This document shows, one piece after another, positions 44,594 to 53,008 of a stretch of 64,000 nucleotides of DNA. The stretch covers positions 1 through 64,000 of the forward strand of contig NZ_CANNDO010000011.1 of assembly GCF_947503385.1 (NCBI RefSeq), read 5' to 3'. Position 1 is the stretch's first letter; every line of letters starts with the position of its first letter. Source of the stretch: an uncultured Tateyamaria sp. GTDB taxonomy: Bacteria; Pseudomonadota; Alphaproteobacteria; Rhodobacterales; Rhodobacteraceae. The notes beneath the pieces are model-generated. The model did no database searches, was not told the DNA's origin, and saw only the letters and a list, made by a program, of their open reading frames with translations. A program made the position numbers and the translations under genes.

Positions 44594-45972
44594 TGGGCAG
44601 TTCGCTGCGCCTGCGGCTGTTCGCGATCATCCTGATCCCGCTTGTCCTGATCTCGGTTGGCGTGGGACTTTGGCGGCTGGGCGAGGCGCGGGAGACGGGC
44701 AAGGATCTTTATGACAATGCACTGCTGTTCACAGCGCTGGCGGTTTCCCGTGACGTGGCGCTGGCCGATGGCGACCTGATTTCGCCAGAAACCGAGGCGT
44801 TGCTGGCCGACACGGCCGGTGGCCCCGTCCGTTATCACGTCTATGCGCCCGACGGCGTTTTTGTCACTGGTTTTGCTGTGCCCCCTGTCCCGATTGACAA
44901 TGGCCCGGAACTCGGGGGGCCCTACGCATTCTTCGACGCGACCTACAAGGGGCGGCCTGTGCGCGTGCTGCGTCTGAAATACGTGACCGAGATCAGCGGG
45001 TTTTCCGGCACGTTTACCGTCACCGTATGGCAGGATATCGCGGTGCGCACCGCCTTTGTGACCAGCCTCGCGCTCAAGGCTCTGGCGGTCATCTCTGTCC
45101 TCATTGTCAGCACCGCGCTTGTGGTGTGGTTTGGTGTGAATTTCGGGCTCAAACCCCTGACCGATCTCGAAGACGCGATTTCCAGCCGGTCCTCCGAAGA
45201 CCTCAGCCCCATCCAGCGTCGTGTTCCGGTCGAGACGCGCGGACTGGTCAACCGCCTGAACGTGCTGTTTGGGCAGGTGAACCGGGCGATGCAGGCGCAG
45301 GCGGCGTTCATCTCGGACGCGTCCCACCAGTTGCGCAACCCTATCGCAGGGGTGCGCGCGCTGGGCGAATCCATCCTCACGGCAGGCTCGCTTGACGCCG
45401 CAAAAGCACGGGCCAGTGATTTGGTCACAGCCGCCGAACGGGCGGGAGACCTGGCCGAGAACCTGATGACACTGGAACGCGCCCGCGCGGGATTGGGCGA
45501 CGCGCTCAATGTCAGCGATCTGGCACAGGTGTTGCGGCGCACTGTGGCGGATTTCGAAGGGCTCGCGGCCCGGAAGGGCGTGCAACTGCGCCTGACGGGC
45601 GCGGATGCCCGCGCCATGGTGCCGATGGATGCCACGATGGTCGAAGAAGCCGTGCGCAACCTGATCGACAACGCCCTGCTGCATGGTGGACCCAGCCTTG
45701 GCAGTATCACGGTCGATTTGCGGGGCGACCAGGATTGGCGGATCAGTGTTGCCGATGACGGTCAAGGCGTGCCCGAAGGCGACTTTCCCAAGATCCTCGC
45801 CCGCTTCGGTCAGGCACAGCCCAGTTCCGGGTCTGGCCTTGGCCTCTCCATCGCCGAGGCGGTCGCGCGCCGTCATGGGGGCGCGCTGACCATTGATCCG
45901 GTTGGGACAGGTTTCGCGGTATCGCTCCGCCTGCCCCGCGCGCAAGAAGGGGGCGGGCCCTTGCCGCGCTAG
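44590..45972 (+). CDS. tctE: Sensor histidine kinase (TctE-like)
   Basis: A 460-residue kinase with an N-terminal sensor segment (TctE_N-like; about 30-160, periplasmic) between membrane segments at about 10-28 and 163-186. The H box reads FISDASHQLRNPIAGVRAL with the phosphoacceptor His near 243, followed by an N box (EAVRNLIDNALLHG), G1 (VADDGQGVP) and G2 (SGSGLGLSIAEA). All catalytic motifs are intact. Overlaps the response regulator gene by 4 nt. Confidence 0.9.
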   Translation: MMGSSLRLRLFAIILIPLVLISVGVGLWRLGEARETGKDLYDNALLFTALAVSRDVALADGDLISPETEALLADTAGGPVRYHVYAPDGVFVTGFAVPPVPIDNGPELGGPYAFFDATYKGRPVRVLRLKYVTEISGFSGTFTVTVWQDIAVRTAFVTSLALKALAVISVLIVSTALVVWFGVNFGLKPLTDLEDAISSRSSEDLSPIQRRVPVETRGLVNRLNVLFGQVNRAMQAQAAFISDASHQLRNPIAGVRALGESILTAGSLDAAKARASDLVTAAERAGDLAENLMTLERARAGLGDALNVSDLAQVLRRTVADFEGLAARKGVQLRLTGADARAMVPMDATMVEEAVRNLIDNALLHGGPSLGSITVDLRGDQDWRISVADDGQGVPEGDFPKILARFGQAQPSSGSGLGLSIAEAVARRHGGALTIDPVGTGFAVSLRLPRAQEGGGPLPR

Positions 45973-46047
45973 GGTCTGCCCTGACCTGCCGTCCCAAGGG
46001 ACGTTTGGGGTTCACAGGGCCCGGGCAAACCTGTTTCGTTCAGAGGA

Positions 46048-46536
46048 TCAGGGGATCAGAACTTTGTCGATGACGTGGATCACGCCGTTTGACGCCAGAA
46101 TGTCGGCCTGGATCACATTCGACTGCTCGACCCGCACGCCGTTGCGACCATCGATATGCACGTTGGCACCGTTGACTGTGGGCACACTCAGACGCTGACC
46201 GGCAAGGTCGGCGGCAAGGGTCTGACCCGGCAGAACGTGGTAGGTCAGGATCGCAACCAACTGGTCCTTGTTCTCGGGCTTCAGCAGGTTTTCGACCGTA
46301 CCGGCAGGAAGCGCCGCAAAGGCGTCATCTGTGGGTGCAAACACGGTGAAGGGGCCGGGGCTCTTCAGTGTGTCGACGAGGTCGGCGGCCTGAACGGCGG
46401 CAACCAGCGTGTTGAACGAACCTGCTGCAACGGCGGTATCAACGATGTCGGGCGTTCCGCCCATTTCGGCGCACGCGCCCAAGGCTGCAAGCGCTGCGCC
46501 TGCCACAGTCATTTTCACAAAAGAACGGCGTTTCAT
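46048..46536 (-). CDS. Fasciclin-domain lipoprotein
   Basis: A 162-residue secreted protein. A lipoprotein signal peptide ([22 protein letters not shown]) ends in the lipobox LGAC with Cys22. The rest is one FAS1 domain with the H1 segment [39 protein letters not shown] and the H2 segment [12 protein letters not shown] at the end. FAS1 domains act in cell adhesion in eukaryotes; bacterial roles are mostly unknown. Divergent from the DUF6502-like gene, with two matched inverted repeats in the 147-nt spacer. Confidence 0.9.
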   Translation of the reverse strand: MKRRSFVKMTVAGAALAALGACAEMGGTPDIVDTAVAAGSFNTLVAAVQAADLVDTLKSPGPFTVFAPTDDAFAALPAGTVENLLKPENKDQLVAILTYHVLPGQTLAADLAGQRLSVPTVNGANVHIDGRNGVRVEQSNVIQADILASNGVIHVIDKVLIP

Positions 46537-46588
46537 GGTGTCTTCTCCTTCTTCGGGTGTGCCGGGCGGCCCCCACAATCACATTGAA

Positions 46589-46605
46589 GTGGGATTATTT
46601 CCCAC
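46589..46605. promoter_or_regulatory. Operator-like inverted repeat, site 1
   Basis: GTGGGATTATTTCCCAC: 6-bp arms GTGGGA/TCCCAC around 5 nt. It has the same GTGGRA-N5-TYCCAC pattern and 17-bp length as site 2, located 60 bp to the right (start to start). Both lie between the fasciclin gene and the DUF6502-like gene. Confidence 0.6.
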
Positions 46606-46648
46606 GAGTGGCGAACTGTCGCATCTGTGGCGGAAATCAAGGATTGAT

Positions 46649-46665
46649 GTGGAAAAAATTTCCAC
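46649..46665. promoter_or_regulatory. Operator-like inverted repeat, site 2
   Basis: GTGGAAAAAATTTCCAC: arms GTGGAA/TTCCAC around 5 nt, with the inner bases extending the symmetry to 7-bp arms. It is 18 nt before the DUF6502-like start codon, a position where a bound protein would block transcription or translation start. Confidence 0.6.
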
Positions 46666-46683
46666 GCCCTGTAGGTTTGAGTG

Positions 46684-47535
46684 ATGGATTCAGGCAATCA
46701 AACAGGCGGATCAGGCGCATTTTTGCGTGTTCTCAGGGGCTTACTGCGCCCGCTGGTCCGTACGATGATTGCGCGCGGACTGACGGCGCCCGTGGTTTAT
46801 AGCTTGCTCAAGCGGGTCTATGTCGAAGTGGCGGAGACGCATTTCGCCCTCGATGACAAGCCGCTGACAGACAGCCGTATCGCCATGTTGACCGGTGTAC
46901 ACCGCAAGGACATCCGCACGATCCGCTCCGAGACGGATGATGGCGCGGGCGAGGCGCGACGCAAAAGTGCCCTGCTCGCCACCGTCATCGGGCAGTGGAT
47001 GACCAACCCTGATTTTCTTGATGCGACCGGCGCGCCGCGCGCCCTGCCCCGATCCGAGGACGGCTTTGACGCATTGGTGCGCACGGTCAGCAAAGACGTG
47101 CGCCCGCGGACGGTGCTGGATGAACTGACCCGCGCGGGCCTTGTGTCCGACACTGCCAACGGGACGCTGGAATTGCGGGCCGAAGCCGTGGTGGGCACAG
47201 GCAACACCGCCGACCGCGAGGCATTTTTTGCCGCGAATGTCGGGGACCATCTGGCGGCTGCATCCGAAAACCTGTTGGCTGACGCGCCGCCCTTTTTCGA
47301 ACGTGCCGTCTTTTACAACCAGATGACCGCTGCCTCGGTCGACCAGATCGAAGCCACCGCACGGCGCGAGAGCCAGGCGCTTCTCGAAGCGCTCAGCCAG
47401 CAATCCAGCGACCTGCGGCGGGAACAGGACAGCAGTGACGGGCCACGCCAACGCTACCGGATGGGTGTATATTTTTACCGCGAGGCCGCCGATACACCGC
47501 CCCATTCAGATGACGAAGGATCTGACACCCCGTGA
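46684..47535 (+). CDS. DUF6502-like protein with an HTH-like segment
   Basis: A 283-residue soluble protein. The segment LTDSRIAMLTGVHRKDIRTIRSE (about 61-83) is a good helix-turn-helix candidate. It is preceded by a helical stretch, SLLKRVYVEVAETHFA, and followed by a C-terminal helical region with Gln-rich ALSQQSSDLRREQ. This matches my recollection of the DUF6502 family, whose function is not established. ATG 46684 is chosen; a GTG three bases earlier (46681) is equally open. Its TGA overlaps the GTG of the next gene, so the two proteins should be made together. The adjacent twin inverted repeats make it a candidate DNA-binding autoregulator (inference). Confidence 0.75.
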   Translation: MDSGNQTGGSGAFLRVLRGLLRPLVRTMIARGLTAPVVYSLLKRVYVEVAETHFALDDKPLTDSRIAMLTGVHRKDIRTIRSETDDGAGEARRKSALLATVIGQWMTNPDFLDATGAPRALPRSEDGFDALVRTVSKDVRPRTVLDELTRAGLVSDTANGTLELRAEAVVGTGNTADREAFFAANVGDHLAAASENLLADAPPFFERAVFYNQMTAASVDQIEATARRESQALLEALSQQSSDLRREQDSSDGPRQRYRMGVYFYREAADTPPHSDDEGSDTP

Positions 47536-48503
47536 CCACATACGACCGACGCCAAGCCCTTGCCCTTTTGGGCGCTGCGACGATGGCAGGCTGTGCGCCT
47601 GCCATACAGACCGGCGCGTTGGCAGAGGACCCGTTTGAGGGGGGCATTGGCGGAACAGGCATCGTGGGCATCATGGTCGGGGCAGGCAGCGTTCTGATCA
47701 ACGGATTGCGGGTCGAGGTGCCGGATACGGTACGGATTGTTGACAATGGCGGCATTGGCGGGACAGGCGCCCTGATCCCGGGACGCGCCATGACCATTGT
47801 CGCGCGCGCACGGCGCGACCGCTTGGAAGCCCTGCGCATTGAGGTCGAGGACCCGTTGATCGGCGTCTTGCGCAGATCGCGCGGCGCGCTGTCTTTGAAC
47901 GGCACGCCGGTGGTCATGGAACCGGGTGCAGTGGGCGGCACGCTCATCGGGCGCCGCGTCGCCGCCAGCGGCGTGTGGCAGGCGGGTGGCACCCTGCGCA
48001 CGAGCCTGATCCGACCTGCACCAGAGCAACCCGACAGCGTATCGGGCACCGTAACCGGCAGTCCCACCACCGGCTGGCGCATCGGCGAAACACTTGTGCA
48101 ACCACCACAGGGCGGCGTGCTGATTGCCGGGCAATATGCGTCGCTCTCCGGGTCTTACAATGGCACCAGCCTGATTGGACGCACCCTGCAAATGGGCCGG
48201 TTCCGGCCCGGCACATCGCTGAACCAACTTTCCGTCGAAGGGTATCTTGAGCCCATCGACACCGCGCCCGGCTACCGGATCGCTGGCCTTGGCCACAGCT
48301 TTGCCCGGCAACTGGACCTCGCCCCGCTGGCGCAGACGCGGGCGGTGTTCTTTGGCCGCTATGACGGGCTTTTCGCTGCGCGGCGCGCTGTGGCATTGCC
48401 CGAAGCCGTCAGCGGGCGCCGCACCCTGTTGCGCCCTGCCGACGGTGGGTCTTATGCGACCGCACTGAGCGGCGACAGTGCGCAACGGATTGGCATCCGC
48501 TGA
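47532..48503 (+). CDS. DUF5666-like lipoprotein with repeated GGIGGTG motif
   Basis: A 323-residue exported protein. The signal peptide ends in a lipobox (TMAGC, Cys21), so it is probably lipid-anchored. Two copies of the motif GGIGGTG occur at residues 37-43 and 73-79, followed by repeated small beta-barrel units of the DUF5666 kind (IVGIMVGAGSVLINGLRVEV; GRAMTIVARARRDRLEALRIEV; and a third near 160-190). Function unknown. GTG start coupled to the DUF6502-like gene by a 4-nt overlap. The pairing of a cytoplasmic HTH-like protein with a surface or periplasmic barrel protein suggests a sensing or stress system (inference). Confidence 0.75.
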   Translation: MTTYDRRQALALLGAATMAGCAPAIQTGALAEDPFEGGIGGTGIVGIMVGAGSVLINGLRVEVPDTVRIVDNGGIGGTGALIPGRAMTIVARARRDRLEALRIEVEDPLIGVLRRSRGALSLNGTPVVMEPGAVGGTLIGRRVAASGVWQAGGTLRTSLIRPAPEQPDSVSGTVTGSPTTGWRIGETLVQPPQGGVLIAGQYASLSGSYNGTSLIGRTLQMGRFRPGTSLNQLSVEGYLEPIDTAPGYRIAGLGHSFARQLDLAPLAQTRAVFFGRYDGLFAARRAVALPEAVSGRRTLLRPADGGSYATALSGDSAQRIGIR

Positions 48504-49106
48504 TCAAGTGCCATAGCGACGCATGATCATCTCGACGCTGCTTTCCACGATCTCGGTCATCTCGTCCGGGCTGACCACCGGCGCGCCAAAGATCACCGGC
48601 CAAAAGGCCTTACCCTTGATCAGTGCGATAAACTCTTCTGCCGCTTGCTGCGGGTTCTCGACACGCAATTGCCCATCCGCATCTGCGTCTTGGATCATCC
48701 GCGCGAGGGCGGCCTGAAAATCCGTCTTTTCCTGATTTTCCTCGACCAGTTCGGGGCTGCGCAACAGTTCGCTCATCACCAGCCGCGTGGTCGCCATAAC
48801 CTCGGGCGATGTCAAAAGCGCGCCTTCGGCCCGCCCCACTGCTGTCAGTTGATCCCGGATGTCTCGGTCCGGCTGATAGGTTACGTCCAGTGTCGCCGCA
48901 AAACGTGCCCAGTGACGGCGTATCAGTTCCTGGAACAGTTTTTCCTTGCTTTCAAAATACTTGTAGACCGTCCGCTTGGACGCTCCGGCGCGGGCCGATA
49001 TGCAGTCCATCCGCGCCTCACGGAACCCGCGCTCCTGAAATTCGGCCACCGCTGCGGCGTAAATCTGTTCCCGCTTTTCCTGATTGGCGGCTGCGCGCTC
49101 TTCCAT
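48504..49106 (-). CDS. TetR/AcrR-family transcriptional regulator
   Basis: A 200-residue repressor-type protein. The N-terminal HTH domain (about 10-56) reads REQIYAAAVAEFQERGFREARMDCISARAGASKRTVYKYFESKEKLFQELI, which is the TetR pattern. The C-terminal ligand and dimer domain is helical and variable, without a recognised specificity. It is divergent from the iorA-iorB genes. The spacer holds two 18-bp inverted repeats, one of which would overlap its own promoter, so it probably represses both itself and iorAB. Confidence 0.92.
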   Translation of the reverse strand: MEERAAANQEKREQIYAAAVAEFQERGFREARMDCISARAGASKRTVYKYFESKEKLFQELIRRHWARFAATLDVTYQPDRDIRDQLTAVGRAEGALLTSPEVMATTRLVMSELLRSPELVEENQEKTDFQAALARMIQDADADGQLRVENPQQAAEEFIALIKGKAFWPVIFGAPVVSPDEMTEIVESSVEMIMRRYGT

Positions 49107-49140
49107 AAATCCGTACCGGCCCTAGGTTCCGGCACGAGGG

Positions 49141-49158
49141 GTAAACGCAAGGGTTTAC
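49141..49158. promoter_or_regulatory. TetR-type operator, site 1
   Basis: GTAAACGCAAGGGTTTAC, that is GTAAAC-N6-GTTTAC. It lies 16-41 bp from the near-consensus minus-strand -35 element TTGACA (49162-49167), covering where the -10 of the TetR gene would be. Confidence 0.7.
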
Positions 49159-49180
49159 TCTTGTCAAATCTCTGCGTAGC

Positions 49181-49198
49181 GTAAACTCACGAGTTTAC
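49181..49198. promoter_or_regulatory. TetR-type operator, site 2
   Basis: GTAAACTCACGAGTTTAC, again GTAAAC-N6-GTTTAC. It starts exactly 40 bp after site 1, so both sites face the same side of the helix. A plus-strand TTGTCA (49161-49166) lies 15 nt before TAAACT (49182-49187), so a promoter for iorA would overlap this operator. Confidence 0.7.
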
Positions 49199-49234
49199 CC
49201 ATTTCCCAAGCCCGATTCCCGCAGGAGTTTAGCC

Positions 49235-49699
49235 ATGAGCCTTAAACTGAAGTTGAACGGCGTCGATCACGACGTGGATGCAGAACCGGGGACGCCCCTT
49301 CTTTGGGTGATCCGCGACGAATTAAAGATGACAGGCACCAAATTTGGTTGCGGTGTCGCGTCTTGCGGGGCCTGTACGGTCCACGTGGACGGCTTTCCCA
49401 CCCGCTCCTGCCAGACCTATATCGAAGATGTCGAAGGCGCAGAAATCACTACGATCGAAGCCATCGGCGCGACCCGCGAGGGTGCCGCGATCCAGCAGGC
49501 GTGGGAAGAGTTGGATGTGGTGCAATGCGGCTATTGCCAGTCCGGGCAGGTCATGTCCGCCGTGGGGCTGCTGACGGAAAACCCCAAGCCATCCGTCGAG
49601 GACATCCATGACTACATGGACGGCAATGCCTGCCGCTGTGCCACCTATCAACGTATCCGTGCGGGCATCCAGCGCGCATCTGAAATTCTGGAGGGCTGA
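49235..49699 (+). CDS. iorA: 2Fe-2S subunit of an IorAB-type molybdenum hydroxylase
   Basis: A 154-residue electron-transfer subunit of the xanthine-oxidase family. The N-terminal plant-type cluster uses Cys39, Cys44, Cys47 and Cys59 (GCGVASCGAC). The second cluster uses Cys98, Cys101, Cys133 and Cys135 (QCGYCQSGQ and NACRCATY). It accepts electrons from the molybdopterin subunit. Begins 37 nt after the second operator and 3 nt before the large subunit gene. Similar to isoquinoline 1-oxidoreductase alpha, but many relatives oxidise aldehydes or other N-heterocycles. Confidence 0.92.
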   Translation: MSLKLKLNGVDHDVDAEPGTPLLWVIRDELKMTGTKFGCGVASCGACTVHVDGFPTRSCQTYIEDVEGAEITTIEAIGATREGAAIQQAWEELDVVQCGYCQSGQVMSAVGLLTENPKPSVEDIHDYMDGNACRCATYQRIRAGIQRASEILEG

Positions 49700-49702
49700 G
49701 CC

Positions 49703-51865
49703 ATGACCGTGAACACATCCCGTCGTGGATTCCTCAAAGGTGCCGCCGCAGCCGGTGCCGTGTTGGTGGTGGGTCTGAACCCGCAGGGTGCAGTGGCCGC
49801 AGGCGGCGATGCCGCCCAGATCAATCCGTTTGTCAAAGTCGGGGCAGACGGTCGCGTGATCGCGATCATCAAACACTTTGAAAAGGGTCAGGGGCCTGCA
49901 ACGGGTCTCTCCACGCTCATCGCCGAAGAAATCGGCGTGACAATGGACCAGATCGACTACGAATTCGCGCCCTCCAATCCCGAGCTTTATGCCAACCTCG
50001 CTTTTGGCCAGATCCAAGGCACAGGCGGGTCGACCGCCATGGCCAATTCGTTCATGCAGTACCGCACGGCAGGTGCCACGGCGCGGGCGATGATCCTTGA
50101 GGCCGCCGCCAGCGCAACGGGCGCGAAAGCCACCGACCTCGACATCGTGGACGGCATGGTCACTGGCGCGGGCGATCCTGTCCCGCTTGGTCAGTTCGTG
50201 GCCGCAGCCGCAACGCTGGAAGCGCCGGTCGAACCCATCTTGAAAACGCCCGACCAATGGCGGCTGATCGGCAATCCCGACATCCGCCGTCTCGACAGCC
50301 GGATCAAGGGCAACGGAGAGGCGATGTACGCCATGGACGTGCATTTGCCCAACCAGATGATCGCCATGCTGGCCCGTCCACCGCAGACCGGCGGTCTGGT
50401 GTCCAGCTTTGACGACACGGACGCCAAGACGATCAAAGGGTTCATCCGCGCGGCCACCCTGCCGGGCAATGGCGCGGTCGCGGTATATGCCGAAAACACG
50501 TGGGCCGCGATACAGGCCCGCGAAGCGCTGACCGTCGAATGGGACATGTCCAACGCCGAATCCCGTGACAGCAGCCAGATCAAAGAAGAGATCATGGCCG
50601 CGCTCAACGGAGAGGCCGAGTTCAATGTTCTGAAAAACGAACCCGGCCCGATAGATCAGGCGGCGCAAGTGGTGGAAAAGACGTTTTACTTTCCCCTCCT
50701 CGCCCACGCCGCAATGGAGCCGCTGAACTGCACCATCGAGGCCAATGACGATGGGGGCATCACGCTGCATGACGGCGCTCAGATGCCCACCGGGCCGCAT
50801 ATGGCGCTGTCGCAGATCTTTGAACTGCCGATGGACAAGGTACGCATCAACACGATGCTCGCCGGTGGATCCTTTGGCCGCCGCGCGACCCCCACAGCGG
50901 ACTATCAGGTCGAGGCCGGGCTGGCCTTTGTCATCACCGACCGCACGCGGCCCGTCAAACTGGTCTGGAGCCGCGAGGACGATATGCGCGGCGGCTACTA
51001 CCGCCCGGCCTTTGGTCACAAGGTGCGCGTGGGTCTGTCCGATGCTGGCGAGATTGTCGCGTGGGATCACCGCATTGCGGGTCAGTCGATTATGAAAGGG
51101 ACCGCATTCGAAAGCTTCGCGGTGCACGACGGTGTAGATCATTCCTCCGTCGAAGGTGTCGCCGACACGCCCTACACCATCCCCGGCTTTCACGTCGGTC
51201 TGACAGACACCAAGAAAGCGACCAGTACGCTTTGGTGGCGGTCTGTTGGACACACACATACGGCCTACGCGATGGAGGTCATGATGGACATGGCCGCTCG
51301 GGCAGCGGGGCGCGATCCGGTCGAATTCCGCCTTGCCCATCTGGGCGACAGCGCGGATGCACGCCGCAAGGCCGCCGTTCTTGAACTGGCGGCTGAAAAG
51401 GGCAACTGGGGCAACGCACCTACGGGGCGCGTGCAGGGCATTGCCGTGCACAAGAGCTTTGGCAGCTACGTGGCCGAGGTGGTCGAAATCTCGGGCAATG
51501 CAAATGACGGTGTACAGATCGAAAAAGTCACCTGCGCGGTTGATTGCGGCATTGCCGTAAACCCGGACGTGATCAAGGCCCAGATCGAAGGCGGCGTCGG
51601 CTATGGCATCGGCCACGTGATGCGGGACGAAATCACGCTGACCGGTGGGGTTGTGGACCAATACAACTTCCCCGACTACGAACCGTTGCGAATGCGCGAT
51701 ATCGGCGCGATTGAGACGCATATCGTTCCCTCTGCCGAACCGCCCACCGGCATCGGAGAGCCCGGCACACCGCCTTCGGCCCCCGCGCTGGCCAACGCCA
51801 TTGCGCAAACGGGCACCGTTGTGGGCGTACTGCCGATGATCAATGACGGCGTCGCCTTTGCGTGA
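49703..51865 (+). CDS. iorB: Molybdopterin-binding subunit of an IorAB-type hydroxylase (exported by Tat)
   Basis: A 720-residue catalytic subunit. It starts with a twin-arginine signal (SRRGFLKGAAAAGAVLVVG), so the enzyme is probably periplasmic and carried over with the small subunit. Inside are the MCD/molybdopterin segments of the family, for example GQIQGTGGSTAM near 100, HAAMEPLNCTIE near 337, GGSFGRRATP near 390 and GIGEPGTPPSAPALANA near the end, with the active-site Glu in GEPGTPP. The domain arrangement and length fit IorB. The substrate cannot be read from sequence. No FAD subunit or cytochrome is adjacent. Confidence 0.9.
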   Translation: MTVNTSRRGFLKGAAAAGAVLVVGLNPQGAVAAGGDAAQINPFVKVGADGRVIAIIKHFEKGQGPATGLSTLIAEEIGVTMDQIDYEFAPSNPELYANLAFGQIQGTGGSTAMANSFMQYRTAGATARAMILEAAASATGAKATDLDIVDGMVTGAGDPVPLGQFVAAAATLEAPVEPILKTPDQWRLIGNPDIRRLDSRIKGNGEAMYAMDVHLPNQMIAMLARPPQTGGLVSSFDDTDAKTIKGFIRAATLPGNGAVAVYAENTWAAIQAREALTVEWDMSNAESRDSSQIKEEIMAALNGEAEFNVLKNEPGPIDQAAQVVEKTFYFPLLAHAAMEPLNCTIEANDDGGITLHDGAQMPTGPHMALSQIFELPMDKVRINTMLAGGSFGRRATPTADYQVEAGLAFVITDRTRPVKLVWSREDDMRGGYYRPAFGHKVRVGLSDAGEIVAWDHRIAGQSIMKGTAFESFAVHDGVDHSSVEGVADTPYTIPGFHVGLTDTKKATSTLWWRSVGHTHTAYAMEVMMDMAARAAGRDPVEFRLAHLGDSADARRKAAVLELAAEKGNWGNAPTGRVQGIAVHKSFGSYVAEVVEISGNANDGVQIEKVTCAVDCGIAVNPDVIKAQIEGGVGYGIGHVMRDEITLTGGVVDQYNFPDYEPLRMRDIGAIETHIVPSAEPPTGIGEPGTPPSAPALANAIAQTGTVVGVLPMINDGVAFA

Positions 51866-51872
51866 CGTTCCT

Positions 51873-51902
51873 GATGCCACCGGCGGTCGCGTCGGTGGCA
51901 TC
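51873..51902 (+). terminator. Terminator-like hairpin after iorB
   Basis: GATGCCACCG (51873-51882) and CGGTGGCATC (51893-51902) form a perfect 10-bp stem with a 10-nt loop, 8 nt after the iorB stop. The following TTGCGCGG has no T run. It probably separates iorAB from the PLP-enzyme operon. Confidence 0.6.
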
Positions 51903-51964
51903 TTGCGCGGGTGATGCCATCTGCGCTTAATGCTCCGGATTGATCTGGCAAACGGAGCAGGCAC

Positions 51965-53008
51965 GTGCCACAGACTTTGGACAACTTCTGGCGCGGCACC
52001 GGCCTGTTGCCCGATGCGACACAACCCATTGCCGACGCCTCTGGTGTTGCACGCCTTTTGGCGCTCTGCCCGGCACATGCGCAGACACCGCTGACCGACG
52101 CGCCGGACATCGCAGAACTATGCGGCGTGGCCACCCTGCACATCAAGGACGAACGCACCCGTATGGGTCTGGGCAGCTTCAAAGCGCTTGGGGCCGCCCA
52201 CGTCATCGCCCGAGAGGCCGAAGCGGTGGGCAGCGGCGATTGGGACAGCCGACTGGTGGGGCGCACTTACGTGACCGCCAGCGCAGGCAATCACGGCCTG
52301 TCGGTCGCAGCCGGTGCGCGCCTTTTTGGTGCAGGGGCCGTCATTTACATCGCGGACACCGTGCCACAGGCTTTTGCCCTGCGCCTCGCCGGTTTCGGCG
52401 CGCAGGTGGTGCGCGAGGGCGACGCCTACGAGGCCAGCATGGAGGCCGCGCAACGCGCCGCTGCCGACAACGGCTGGAGCCTGCTGTCAGACAGTTCATG
52501 GGACGGCTACACCGAACCCGCCCTGCGCGTCATGGAGGGCTATACGCAAATGGCCGCCGAAGCGGCCAGCGAGATTCCCGCGACGCCCACGCATATCCTG
52601 CTCCAAGCTGGTGTTGGCGGCCTTGCGGCTGCGGTTGCAGCCCATGCGCGCCATGTCTGGGGCGACGCGCCCCAGATCATTGTGGTCGAGCCGGACGCAG
52701 CCCCTGCGTTGATCGAAAGCATCCGCGTCGGCGCCATGACCACAACAGACGGACCCGTATCTTCCATGGGTCGTCTCGATTGCAAGACACCGTCGCTGAT
52801 TGCACTTGCGGGCCTGTCCCGTGACGCCGACCGGTTCGTCACAATTACCGAGGATGAAGCAGCCGCAGGCGTGGCGACATTGGCGGCGCATGGTTTGGCG
52901 ACCACACCGTCAGGCGGTGCGGGCCTTGCCGCGCTGATCGCCGGACTGAACCTGCCGTCTGATGCGCGCGTGCTTACCTTTCTCAGCGAAGGGCCGGAGG
53001 ATGGCTGA
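51965..53008 (+). CDS. PLP-dependent lyase, diaminopropionate ammonia-lyase/threonine dehydratase-like
   Basis: A 347-residue fold-type II PLP enzyme. The Schiff-base Lys lies in KDERTRMGLGSFKALGAA (about 61-78), the Asn-loop is TASAGNHGLSVAAGARLFG (about 105-123), and the phosphate-binding glycine loop is QAGVGGLAAAVAAH (about 218-231). SGGAGLAALI near the C terminus matches the family's last motif. It deaminates an amino acid, possibly 2,3-diaminopropionate, threonine or a 3-hydroxyamino acid. GTG start. Its stop overlaps the ATG of the M24 gene by 8 nt, forming one operon with that gene and an EutA-like gene. Confidence 0.85.
   Translation: MPQTLDNFWRGTGLLPDATQPIADASGVARLLALCPAHAQTPLTDAPDIAELCGVATLHIKDERTRMGLGSFKALGAAHVIAREAEAVGSGDWDSRLVGRTYVTASAGNHGLSVAAGARLFGAGAVIYIADTVPQAFALRLAGFGAQVVREGDAYEASMEAAQRAAADNGWSLLSDSSWDGYTEPALRVMEGYTQMAAEAASEIPATPTHILLQAGVGGLAAAVAAHARHVWGDAPQIIVVEPDAAPALIESIRVGAMTTTDGPVSSMGRLDCKTPSLIALAGLSRDADRFVTITEDEAAAGVATLAAHGLATTPSGGAGLAALIAGLNLPSDARVLTFLSEGPEDG

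Noticed and set aside
46048-46665. LexA or FnrL sites in the fasciclin/DUF6502 spacer
   Set aside because: The inverted repeats do not match the alphaproteobacterial LexA pattern (GTTC-N7-GTTC) or the Fnr pattern (TTGAT-N4-ATCAA).
49322-52078. A 918-codon minus-strand frame
   Set aside because: It is antisense to iorA and iorB, which have clear motifs. No recognisable domain on this strand.
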